A DNA stretch of 64,000 nt from positions 1 through 64,000 of the forward strand of contig NZ_FTMG01000019.1 in NCBI RefSeq assembly GCF_900155965.1, in the 5' to 3' direction. This DNA is from Mucilaginibacter lappiensis. GTDB lineage: Bacteria; Bacteroidota; Bacteroidia; Sphingobacteriales; Sphingobacteriaceae. This document shows positions 27,739 through 35,742 of the stretch, piece after piece (position 1 is the first letter of the stretch; each line of letters begins with the position of its first letter). A model generated the notes under the pieces. The model did not search any database and was not told where the DNA came from. It worked only from the letters and a program-made list of their open reading frames with translations. Position numbers and translations under genes: made by a program.

Positions 27739-28140
27739 TCAGACTTCAGGTTCGGTTGTTTTATCGAAATGAAAAGTATCCTTTGGCTTTTCAAAATAAA
27801 ACTCTTCTTTGTGCTTGCGTGGTTTAAAGGCTATCCAGGCACCAAAACCCATAATAGCTACCGGCCAAATAATACGGTCGGCATCGGCTATATTCTCACT
27901 GAGCAAAAAGGCCAAGCCCACTAGGGTGATCAGTATCCAGGATGCTTTGCGGAAATTGTACTTGGCACCCATATATACACCCCAGGCCACTATCCACATG
28001 GGCCAGCTAAACAGCCAGTCGGGGAAAAGGAAAAGATCAAATTCTCTGATCAATAGTATACCACCAATGATCAATAAAATTACCCCGGCAGCAGCTTTGC
28101 TATTATTGGGGGTAATGGTAGTTTCTATATTGTTGTTCAT
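27739..28140 (-). CDS. DUF5668 membrane protein, short paralogue
   Basis: 133 residues with four hydrophobic helices, strongly similar to the first 110 residues of the protein at 26359-27207 (shared AGVILLIIGGILLI, FPDWLFSWPM, GAKYNFRKASW, WPVAIMGFGAW). It lacks the FGG-repeat domain and ends in a charged tail. It is either a truncated duplicate or a dedicated membrane partner. Same strand as the longer copy, separated by the large palindrome. Confidence 0.82.
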   Translation of the reverse strand: MNNNIETTITPNNSKAAAGVILLIIGGILLIREFDLFLFPDWLFSWPMWIVAWGVYMGAKYNFRKASWILITLVGLAFLLSENIADADRIIWPVAIMGFGAWIAFKPRKHKEEFYFEKPKDTFHFDKTTEPEV

Positions 28141-28441
28141 CGCTTTAAGTATTAATATTATACCCTAAAGGTACAGTGGTATACCACGCGGGGCAAGGTG
28201 ATATAGGTGAACAGCGTGTAGGAAATCGGTAAAAGTGTGGGTTTATCCGGTGAATGGAGAAGGGCTAAAAAAGCAAGAATCGGGAATCAGGAGCCAAGAG
28301 AAAACACCATGTTATTGGGATGACAAAACGTTCGACTCACCCGCCCATCACTGCAGTAAGCGACTTCTTCTGCTGCGGACTATATGCCAATCTTCGCCAC
28401 CAAAACTTCCAATAACTTTCCGTATATTTATATCAACTACC

Positions 28442-28474
28442 AGCCCGCTTTCCTTTTTATCAGGAAAGCGGGCT
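28442..28474. terminator. Strong terminator-like hairpin without an adjacent gene
   Basis: Perfect 13-bp arms AGCCCGCTTTCCT and AGGAAAGCGGGCT around TTTTATC, followed by TGTTTTG. No gene ends here on either strand; the nearest start is 28140 (minus). It may close a non-coding transcript from 28200-28440. Confidence 0.55.
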
Positions 28475-28580
28475 GTTTTGTTCAAGACAAAATAAGGTCA
28501 AAAACCAGCCATTTTGTATATAGTTATTTGATAATCAAAAAATTAATACTTTTTAAAGTTTTTAAAACCTATTAAAACTG

Positions 28581-28711
28581 TGTTAAAATTTGTTAAAAAG
28601 TGTTAAAATGAGGTTTTTCGAACAGTTTTCGATCGATTTTCACTCCATTTCGGACCGAAAAGTGTTAAAATTTAAGGTTTAAAAAGTTTTCAGGGCATCA
28701 AAATGTTAAAA
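28581..28711 (+). promoter_or_regulatory. Array of TGTTAAAA repeats upstream of the L,D-transpeptidase
   Basis: Five exact TGTTAAAA units at 28581, 28591, 28601, 28663 and 28704. The first three are spaced exactly 10 bp, on one face of the helix. It lies 80-210 bases before the ATG at 28794. This could be a cooperative regulator-binding array. The rest of 28141-28793 holds no gene. Confidence 0.45.
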
Positions 28712-28793
28712 TACAGGTGGGACAATTTTTTCGGTAGCCCTACGTAACTATAAATATAGTTATATTTACTCTTATTAAAACCGATTAAACCAG

Positions 28794-29495
28794 ATGCCTA
28801 AATTATTGCAATTGCTGTTGTTGTCATTATTAACAGTAACCAGCCCCAAAACCGAATTACCCGATAGCAAACGCGCCAGCGATGTACGCACCATTGTATG
28901 GCCCAGGTTGCAAAAAGAATTGAAAAATAAAGGTCTGAAAGCAGGATCAGCCGTTTACATTCGCATATTCAAATACCAGGATGCGTTGGAAGTGTGGCTA
29001 AAAGCGGGGCCGAAATATATCCTGTTTAAAACCTATGATATTTGCTACTACTCCGGCGGTTTGGGAACCAAAACCCGTTCGGGAGATGGCAAAAGCCCCG
29101 AAGGTTTTTATACCGTTGAACCTAAACAACTTAATCCGGCGAGTAACTATCACCTGGCCATCAATATAGGCTATCCCAACAAGGTAGAGCAGCTCAAAGG
29201 CTATACCGGCGACGCAGTGATGATTCATGGGCACTGCGCGTCTATCGGCTGTTATGCCATGACGGATCCGCGGATAGAGGAAATTTACACATTGATTTAC
29301 AAGGCTTTTGAAAGCGGTCAGCAAAAGATCAACCTGGATATATATCCCTTCCGGATGACTAAAAACTACATGGGCATTTTTGCTCAACAACCCTATATGC
29401 CGTTCTGGAAAACCCTGCAACCAGGATACGATCTCTTCGAGAAAAATCACATCCCTGCCGATTATCACATTAAAGGTAATGATTACGCGTTTTGA
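28794..29495 (+). CDS. L,D-transpeptidase (YkuD-like)
   Basis: 233 residues, exported by an N-terminal hydrophobic signal (LLQLLLLSLLTV). The catalytic motif MIHGHCASIGCYAMTDPRIEE has the His, Ser-x-Gly-Cys and nucleophile Cys of the YkuD family, which makes 3-3 peptidoglycan crosslinks or attaches proteins to the wall. The upstream SGGLGTKTRSGDGKSPEGFY is the usual first half of the active site. The C-terminal 40 residues are an extension without recognised motif. Own promoter region with repeated TGTTAAAA. Confidence 0.88.
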   Translation: MPKLLQLLLLSLLTVTSPKTELPDSKRASDVRTIVWPRLQKELKNKGLKAGSAVYIRIFKYQDALEVWLKAGPKYILFKTYDICYYSGGLGTKTRSGDGKSPEGFYTVEPKQLNPASNYHLAINIGYPNKVEQLKGYTGDAVMIHGHCASIGCYAMTDPRIEEIYTLIYKAFESGQQKINLDIYPFRMTKNYMGIFAQQPYMPFWKTLQPGYDLFEKNHIPADYHIKGNDYAF

Positions 29496-29499
29496 GCAT

Positions 29500-29587
29500 A
29501 GAATCAAGCGGTAAGAGTCAAGAATAAAGAGAAACTTCAAAGTTTTATTCTTGTCTTGATTCTTGACTCTAATATCTTGATTCTTTT
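29500..29587. repeat. AGTCAAGAATCAAG-type interspersed palindrome
   Basis: AGAATCAAG..AGAGTCAAGAAT on the left and GTCTTGATTCTTGACTCT on the right fold into a long hairpin between convergent genes. Related copies flank the DUF4288 gene (25735-25885 and 26240-26352), and a fragment lies near 28275. They look like transcript-end hairpins that have spread through the genome. Confidence 0.65.
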
Positions 29588-30478
29588 TTAATCCATGAGC
29601 AACACCATCAACGCTTCTTCTACCCTGTCCTCATCTAGCAGTTGTTTGGCTTTCAAGTGTAGTTGCAGCTCGCGGGTTTGGTTATCGCCTATGGTGGCGT
29701 CTAATAATTCTTTGATAGCGGGATCTTGCTTATATACTTCGATGGCATCATCGGCCGGCAGGGCTTCCAGGTTACCCAATTGCCCCAGGTTGTTGCCGGT
29801 AAGCACCAGGGAGTTACGTATGGCATGTGGCAGGCTATCAACGCCTATGCCTATTTTGGCATTAGGCTTAGCTACCTTAAACAAGTTATCCTGGGTTATG
29901 CGGCAATACCAATCACCGCCGAGACGAGCAACCAGGTCCATTTTAGCCTGGTCGATTTTACCCTCGGCATCTAAAACATGGTCTTTGATATGGATGAGTT
30001 TGATCTCGGCCAGGACCAGATTACCGGCACCGGGGGTATCGCCAAGGGAAATTACCTGGTTCACCACACATTCCAGTTGTACAGGGGCTTCGGCTACACG
30101 GGGCGGTTTAACCAGTTCGGATGCTACAGGGGTTAATCCCGATTTTATAAACTCATTCACCCCTTTTGGATACATCACGCTCGAAAGGGAAACCTGCTGT
30201 ACTATATCATAGTCAACAATATTGATCACACATTCAGGAACTTCTAAAATATTCTGCAGGGTATGTTTAGTGATATTATCCCGCACACTTCGAGATGGAG
30301 AAAACACACAAACTGGCGGATTGGTACTGAATACATTAAAAAAACTGAATGGACTCAGGTTTACATTCCCATCCTTATCAACCGTGCTGGCCAGGCAAAT
30401 TGGGCGCGGTGCAACGGCATGGTTCAAATAATTTTGTAGTTGAAAAATAGAAAGCTCGCTTACTTTGAGTGATAGCAT
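29588..30478 (-). CDS. Flavin-reductase-like protein
   Basis: 296 residues. The FMN-binding split-barrel domain (about 10-200) opens with YLNHAVAPRPICLAST and continues NLSPFSFFNVFS and VFSPSRSVRDNITKHTL, as in the flavin reductase-like family. The C-terminal 90 residues (ending DRVEEALMVLLMD) are helical and not recognised. It starts 11 bases after the fumarylacetoacetase-like gene, so it is in the aromatic catabolic operon. It could supply reduced flavin or act on a pathway intermediate; the true substrate is unknown. Confidence 0.82.
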   Translation of the reverse strand: MLSLKVSELSIFQLQNYLNHAVAPRPICLASTVDKDGNVNLSPFSFFNVFSTNPPVCVFSPSRSVRDNITKHTLQNILEVPECVINIVDYDIVQQVSLSSVMYPKGVNEFIKSGLTPVASELVKPPRVAEAPVQLECVVNQVISLGDTPGAGNLVLAEIKLIHIKDHVLDAEGKIDQAKMDLVARLGGDWYCRITQDNLFKVAKPNAKIGIGVDSLPHAIRNSLVLTGNNLGQLGNLEALPADDAIEVYKQDPAIKELLDATIGDNQTRELQLHLKAKQLLDEDRVEEALMVLLMD

Positions 30479-30489
30479 CGGTATTTAAC

Positions 30490-31485
30490 TTATTTCTTCA
30501 ACCCCAATATCGAAAAATCGCTGTCGACCTTTTTGATGATATTGCCTAGCATACCTAAACCGGTGATTTCCATTTCAACCAGGTCGCCGGCTTGCAGCCA
30601 TTGAGGTTTATAATTGGCATCATTAAGCAGGCCGGTGCCGTTAAGTTCCAGGAAACAACCTGTACCAACCGTGCCAGAGCCTATCACATCGCCAGGCAAC
30701 ACATCGCAGCCATAGGCACAGCGTTCAATGATCTCGGCAAAGGTCCAGTCCATATCGGCCATATTACCCGCCGACACTTGTTTACCGTTCACGGCGCAAG
30801 TCATTTGCAGGTTGTAGTTATTACCGGTGTGACCTGGTTTAGGCGCTGTTTTATATGACACCAATTCATCAGGAGTTACCAGCCAGGGACCAATAACAGT
30901 CGAAAAGTCCTTGCCCTTTGCCGGGCCCAGATTCAGCAGCATCTCTTCCATTTGCAGGGTACGGGCACTCATATCGTTCATGATCATATAGCCGGCAATA
31001 AAGCTATCTGCATCGGCGGCTTTAATATTACGGCCCTTTTTGTTGAGCACCACGGCTACCTCCAGCTCAAAATCGAGCTTATTAAAATGGTCGGGCATGC
31101 ACTCAATTTCGCCGGGGCCCTGTATGGCATTATGATTGGTAAAATAAAATATTGGATATTGGTCAAATTCGGGTATCATATCCACCTTACGGTTGCGGCG
31201 TGCGGCGGCAACATGCTGCCTGAAGGCATAACCATCGCGGCATGAGGTTGGGTGGGTTACGGGGGCTAGCAGCTCAAAAAACAATTCCTCCTTAGCCTCC
31301 ATTTTTCCCGAACTAATGGCCTCATGAACGCGCCTGGCATGATCCATCAGCTCATCGCCCCCCCACAAAAACTCGTTCATATTGTCGGGGATCAGTTTGT
31401 CGCAGGAATTCAGGTTGTAGATATGCTTGTTTATAAAAATACCTAAATGCTCACGGTCTTCGGTTTTATAGGATACTAATTTCAT
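30490..31485 (-). CDS. Fumarylacetoacetate hydrolase-family protein
   Basis: 331 residues. FAH fold with metal ligands: Asp/Glu in KLDFELEVAVVL, IAGYMIMNDMSARTLQ, and GKDFSTVIGPWLVT. The C-terminal part has GDVIGSGTVGTGCFLE and GDLVEMEITGLGMLGN. Context (hmgA and hpd divergent, flavin reductase downstream) makes it the fumarylacetoacetase of tyrosine breakdown, giving fumarate and acetoacetate. Other FAH-family reactions remain possible. Confidence 0.87.
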   Translation of the reverse strand: MKLVSYKTEDREHLGIFINKHIYNLNSCDKLIPDNMNEFLWGGDELMDHARRVHEAISSGKMEAKEELFFELLAPVTHPTSCRDGYAFRQHVAAARRNRKVDMIPEFDQYPIFYFTNHNAIQGPGEIECMPDHFNKLDFELEVAVVLNKKGRNIKAADADSFIAGYMIMNDMSARTLQMEEMLLNLGPAKGKDFSTVIGPWLVTPDELVSYKTAPKPGHTGNNYNLQMTCAVNGKQVSAGNMADMDWTFAEIIERCAYGCDVLPGDVIGSGTVGTGCFLELNGTGLLNDANYKPQWLQAGDLVEMEITGLGMLGNIIKKVDSDFSILGLKK

Positions 31486-31497
31486 AGGGCGATGTGT

Positions 31498-31776
31498 TTA
31501 TAAGTGAATTTTAATTGGCTTTCGTCTGCCTGATAAAATAACATGGAGCAATACAATAAAAACTATTAATGCAATAAAATCTACTAAAAGGTAAGTTAAA
31601 ATGATTCCATGATCTATAGAACTACCAGAGGCTGATTTACCTTCAAAATAGGTATAAAAATGCAAGGGAAACCCAATAGAAGAGAATCCGTCTGCAGGCG
31701 CATCAAATTTTGAAAACACTACGGTAATTATGATCCAGATGGCTATTCCTAACCATATAGCTTTCGTTTTTATCAT
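31498..31776 (-). CDS. Small membrane protein, unknown
   Basis: 92 residues with two hydrophobic helices (AIWLGIAIWIIITVVF and ILTYLLVDFIALIVFIVLLHVIL) and a basic C-terminal tail. No family recognised. It lies just upstream of the FAH-like gene on the same strand with 12 bases between, so it may be the first gene of that operon. Confidence 0.6.
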   Translation of the reverse strand: MIKTKAIWLGIAIWIIITVVFSKFDAPADGFSSIGFPLHFYTYFEGKSASGSSIDHGIILTYLLVDFIALIVFIVLLHVILSGRRKPIKIHL

Positions 31777-31877
31777 AACCGGTAATTGGTTGGGCCAAAA
31801 CTAAACATTTTACCTCATGCCTGGTTAAAATATTATGCTTGCATATTAAAAATATTACTTCTAATTTCGTGGTGACC

Positions 31878-31988
31878 ATGTTAAGCGTACAAAAACATTT
31901 TCTGTTTTCACTGGGCCTCACCAGCATGAGCGATGCATCATCGTTCAGGGACGCTATGTTGGCCAAAATTGTGCTGGCCCAATACTAA
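31878..31988 (+). CDS. Possible 36-residue peptide before hmgA
   Basis: ATG at 31878 and TAA at 31986-31988, encoding a peptide that begins MLSVQKHFLFSLGL and ends KIVLAQY. It is the only plausible ORF in the 365-base divergent gap between the two catabolic transcripts and points toward hmgA. No ribosome-binding site stands out and no family is recognised. It may be a leader peptide or chance. Confidence 0.2.
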   Translation: MLSVQKHFLFSLGLTSMSDASSFRDAMLAKIVLAQY

Positions 31989-32141
31989 AAGACTTTTGGA
32001 ATAAAGACTAGAGGACTAATACCCGTTCCTGCTTTTAATCCAGGAATCCCACAGTCCAATAATCCCAAAACCCTTATTCCTTGTTCTCCAAAAAACTATC
32101 CTGATATTTTAAACGTTTTATTGTTAACCAATTAAAACATC

Positions 32142-33299
32142 ATGCCTTTATATCATACCTTAGGAGCTATCCCGCATAAGCGGCATACACAATTCCGCAA
32201 ACCCGATGGTTCGTTATATGCCGAAGAGTTGGTATCAACAGAAGGCTTTTCGAGCCTTTACTCGCTGGTATATCATGCCTACCCGCCTACTATTGTAAAA
32301 ACCCTGGGTGAGCCATACAGTGTGGAGCCCAAAATAGCCCGTGAAAAACACCTGAAACATACCAGTCTGATCGGCTTTAATGTAAAACCCGAGGACGATT
32401 ACCTGCAAAGCCGTAAACCGGTGCTGGTAAACAGCGATCTGCATATTTCACTGGCGGCTCCGCGAAAATCCATGACGGACTATTTTTACAAAAATAGTCA
32501 GGCCGATGAGGTCGTTTTTATACATGAAGGCTCAGGTACACTAAAAACGGGCTTCGGTAATATCAAATTTGTATATGGCGATTACCTGGTGATCCCTCGC
32601 GGCACTATCTATCAGCTGGAATTTGACACTCCCGATAACCGGCTGTTCATTGTAGAAAGCTTTAGCCCGATCAGGCCACCTAAGCGTTACCGTAACCAGT
32701 ACGGGCAATTGATGGAGCATTCGCCTTATTGCGAGCGTGATATAAAGCGTCCTACCGATCTGAAAACGTATGATGAAAAAGGTGACTTTAAGATCCTGAT
32801 TAAAAAACAGGGCTTAATATATCCGTATATATATGGCACCCATCCTTTTGATTTTATTGGATGGGACGGTTTTCATTATCCCTGGGCCTTATCCATACAT
32901 GATTTTGAACCAATAACCGGTCGCCTGCACCAACCACCACCAGTACACCAGACTTTTGAGGGCAACAATTTTGTAATATGCTCCTTTGTGCCCCGTAAGT
33001 TTGATTACCATCCACTGTCGATCCCAGCGCCATACAATCACAGCAATGTAGATAGCGATGAGGTTTTATACTATGTAGATGGCGACTTTATGAGCCGTAA
33101 AAGTGTAGTAAAAGGGCAAATCACGCTGCATCCTGGTGGTATTCCTCATGGGCCACACCCAGGTTCGGTAGAAAAATCAATCGGCAAGGAATCAACCGAT
33201 GAACTGGCGGTAATGATAGACCCCTTCCGCCCGCTGATGCTGACCGAAGACGCTATAAAAATTGAAGACGAAAATTATTACAAGAGCTGGCAAATGTGA
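32142..33299 (+). CDS. hmgA: Homogentisate 1,2-dioxygenase
   Basis: 385 residues, cupin-fold non-heme iron dioxygenase that opens the homogentisate ring to maleylacetoacetate. Marks are EVVFIHEGSGTLKTGFG and GDYLVIPRGTIYQLEF in the N-terminal cupin. The C-terminal iron-site region is ITLHPGGIPHGPHPGSVEKSIG. It is shorter than the animal enzyme (about 445) but usual for Bacteroidota. It is followed 71 bases later by hpd, the previous step, and is divergent from the FAH gene. Confidence 0.93.
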   Translation: MPLYHTLGAIPHKRHTQFRKPDGSLYAEELVSTEGFSSLYSLVYHAYPPTIVKTLGEPYSVEPKIAREKHLKHTSLIGFNVKPEDDYLQSRKPVLVNSDLHISLAAPRKSMTDYFYKNSQADEVVFIHEGSGTLKTGFGNIKFVYGDYLVIPRGTIYQLEFDTPDNRLFIVESFSPIRPPKRYRNQYGQLMEHSPYCERDIKRPTDLKTYDEKGDFKILIKKQGLIYPYIYGTHPFDFIGWDGFHYPWALSIHDFEPITGRLHQPPPVHQTFEGNNFVICSFVPRKFDYHPLSIPAPYNHSNVDSDEVLYYVDGDFMSRKSVVKGQITLHPGGIPHGPHPGSVEKSIGKESTDELAVMIDPFRPLMLTEDAIKIEDENYYKSWQM

Positions 33300-33370
33300 G
33301 ATTGAAGCCTAAAGCAAAAAACTGAAAGCCTAAAGCACTCAATAATTCACTAACTCAATAATTAAACACC

Positions 33371-34495
33371 ATGCAAACACAAACTTTAGATAAAAAACCA
33401 AGCACTACAGATTTTTTACCGCTTAATGGTACCGATCATGTGGAGTTTTATGTGGGTAATGCCAAACAGGCCGCCCATTATTATAAAACGGCCTTCGGCT
33501 TTCAAAACCTGGGCTATTCCGGCCCCGAAACAGGGGTACGCGACAAGGCATCATACGTATTACAACAAGGTAAAATCAGGATAGTATTAACCACTCCCCT
33601 GCACTCTGAACATCCCATTGCCGAGCATATTAAAAAACATGGCGATGGTGTAAAAGTGCTAGCCCTTTGGGTGGATGATGCCTATGACGCCTTTGAACAA
33701 ACTACCAAACGCGGCGCTGAACCCTACCAACAGCCGCAAACCTTTACCGATGAACACGGCGAGGTTCGCACCAGCGGTATCATGCTTTATGGCGAAACCG
33801 TTCATATGTTTATCGAGCGTAAAAACTACAATGGCTTGTTTTTACCAGGCTATCAAAAGCTGGAGAACAACTATAATCCACCTACCGCGGGCCTTCTGCA
33901 CATTGACCATTGCGTGGGCAATGTGGGCTGGCATAAGATGGACAAATGGGTGAATTTTTATGAAGATGTGATGGGCTTCAAAAACATCCTCACCTTTGAC
34001 GATAAAATGATCAGTACCGAATACTCTGCCCTCATGAGCAAGGTGATGAGCAATGGAAATGGCTATGTAAAATTCCCCATCAATGAACCGGCCGAAGGTA
34101 AAAAGAAATCGCAGATTGAGGAATATCTCGAATTTTATGAGGATGAAGGCGTACAACACCTTGCCCTGGCTACCGACAATATTGTGGCAACCGTAACCGA
34201 TTTGCAGAGCCGTGGTGTTGAGTTTCTGACTGTGCCTACTACTTATTACGATGAATTAACAGATCGTGTGGGCCATATTGACGAGGATCTGGAGCCCTTG
34301 AAAAAACTGGGTATCCTGGTTGATCGTGACGATGAAGGTTACCTGCTGCAAATTTTCACCAAACCTGTTGAAGACAGACCAACCCTCTTCTTTGAGATCA
34401 TACAGCGTAAAGGGGCCAAATCATTCGGTGCGGGCAATTTTAAGGCCTTGTTTGAGGCCATCGAACGCGAACAGGAAATAAGAGGAAACCTTTAA
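33371..34495 (+). CDS. hpd: 4-hydroxyphenylpyruvate dioxygenase
   Basis: 374 residues, two VOC-type modules. Converts 4-hydroxyphenylpyruvate to homogentisate. The C-terminal module has the iron ligands in LLHIDHCVGNV (His), EGVQHLALATDNI (His) and LFFEIIQRKGAKSFG (Glu), with GAGNFKALFEAIE as the closing helix. Last gene of the hmgA-hpd unit, followed by a strong terminator. Confidence 0.95.
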   Translation: MQTQTLDKKPSTTDFLPLNGTDHVEFYVGNAKQAAHYYKTAFGFQNLGYSGPETGVRDKASYVLQQGKIRIVLTTPLHSEHPIAEHIKKHGDGVKVLALWVDDAYDAFEQTTKRGAEPYQQPQTFTDEHGEVRTSGIMLYGETVHMFIERKNYNGLFLPGYQKLENNYNPPTAGLLHIDHCVGNVGWHKMDKWVNFYEDVMGFKNILTFDDKMISTEYSALMSKVMSNGNGYVKFPINEPAEGKKKSQIEEYLEFYEDEGVQHLALATDNIVATVTDLQSRGVEFLTVPTTYYDELTDRVGHIDEDLEPLKKLGILVDRDDEGYLLQIFTKPVEDRPTLFFEIIQRKGAKSFGAGNFKALFEAIEREQEIRGNL

Positions 34496-34553
34496 TTAAA
34501 GGTAATACGATATTCAAAATGTTCTATTAACTATTAGCGCTGTTTTAATTTGA

Positions 34554-34578
34554 GCCGGGCAAATTGCCCGGCTTTTTT
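34554..34578 (+). terminator. Rho-independent terminator after hpd
   Basis: GCCGGGCAA and TTGCCCGGC around a small loop, followed by TTTTTT. Confidence 0.88.
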
Positions 34579-34638
34579 GCTTGGTGATTTTTTATATTTG
34601 ATAGTATATTGATTTATATGCAACCCAACCATTGATCA

Positions 34639-35298
34639 ATGAAAGTTAATGAGATCGTTGAGTTTTTAAAACAGAAAGCTGATGCCGGTTATCTGGCTGG
34701 CATGCAACGCTATAGTATTGACGCTACTCATGCCATTGGTGTTCGCCTGCCGGAATTGCGAAAACTGGCCAAAACCATCAAAAAAAACCATCAGCTGGCA
34801 CTTGATCTTTGGGATACAGGTTTGCATGAAGCCCGTATGCTGGCATCCTTAATTGACGACCCGGCACTGGTTACGGAGGAACAGATGGATAATTGGACTA
34901 AAGATTTCAATTCCTGGGATCTATGCGACCAGGTATGCGGTAATCTGTTTGATCGTACCCCTTTTGCCATGAGCAAGGCTCTTGAATTCAGCTCCAATAA
35001 AGCGGAATTTATTAAACGGGCAGGTTTTGTGCTCATGGCCGAATATGCGGTACATAGCAAAACAGCTACCAATGAGTCGTTTATAGCAATAATGCCCATT
35101 ATTGAACGTGAAGCGTGGGATAACCGGAACTTTGTAAAAAAAGCGGTGAACTGGGCCCTCAGACAGATCGGGAAAAGAAACGAAATTTTAAAAGCAGTCG
35201 CTATACAAACAGCCCAAAATATTTCCAAACAAGATCACAAAGCCGCTAAATGGATAGCCTCCAATGCCCTTGCCGAATTAATCATTACACATTCTTAA
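34639..35298 (+). CDS. DNA alkylation repair protein (AlkD-like HEAT fold)
   Basis: 219 residues of helical repeats, family PF08713. Signature IGVRLPELRKLAKTIKKNH, then HEARMLASLIDDP and the DNA-facing DFNSWDLCDQVCGNLF with Trp and Asp residues conserved in AlkC/AlkD-like glycosylases. AlkD removes N3/N7-alkylated purines without base flipping; the exact lesion here is unknown. A stand-alone gene behind the hpd terminator. Confidence 0.88.
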   Translation: MKVNEIVEFLKQKADAGYLAGMQRYSIDATHAIGVRLPELRKLAKTIKKNHQLALDLWDTGLHEARMLASLIDDPALVTEEQMDNWTKDFNSWDLCDQVCGNLFDRTPFAMSKALEFSSNKAEFIKRAGFVLMAEYAVHSKTATNESFIAIMPIIEREAWDNRNFVKKAVNWALRQIGKRNEILKAVAIQTAQNISKQDHKAAKWIASNALAELIITHS

Positions 35299-35564
35299 TC
35301 TCCGGTTAACGTAAAAAACGAATTAAAAACAGGACATTCGTTTTAAAAACATTAGGTTTTAACCCTCTTTTTTTCTTTCACAATACAATTATTGTCTCTT
35401 TTTAAAAAAATCATAGCTCAAATTATGGTTGTTGCATCTTTTACAATTAAATGGAGGCAAAACAGATGAAAACCATAGCCAAATCAATTATTTTGAGTTA
35501 TGAATCTACCTAAACAGTTATATTTTAATACAATAAATTTTATTTGTTAATCATCAGTATTAGA
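35299..35564. other. AT-rich non-coding stretch
   Basis: Very AT-rich, no ORF with coding character and no strong hairpin. It leads into the promoter of the PAS kinase. Confidence 0.5.
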
Positions 35565-35595
35565 GTTGTTTATATAATTTCAAATATTATATTTG
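35565..35595 (+). promoter_or_regulatory. Candidate promoter for the PAS kinase
   Basis: GTTG (35565-35568), a 19-base spacer, then TATATTTG (35588-35595), an exact TANNTTTG -7 box. It would give a leader of about 140 bases. Confidence 0.4.
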
Positions 35596-35742
35596 AAGTC
35601 CGGTGATTTAAACTTTAATGATTACAGATCAGAAAAAACACCCACAACCTATGGTTGTAATTTTCTTGATTTTAAATTATGGCACATAATTTTCTTATAC
35701 AGAGCGTGTCGTTACCAAAAAAATGAGTAGGTATTAATTTAT

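Noticed and set aside
28235..28495. Small ORF between the DUF5668 gene and the L,D-transpeptidase
   Set aside because: It runs through repeat sequence and into the strong terminator-like hairpin. No coding character.
31703..31966. 87-codon minus-strand frame upstream of the small membrane protein
   Set aside because: Overlaps the start of that gene in another frame and shows no family resemblance.
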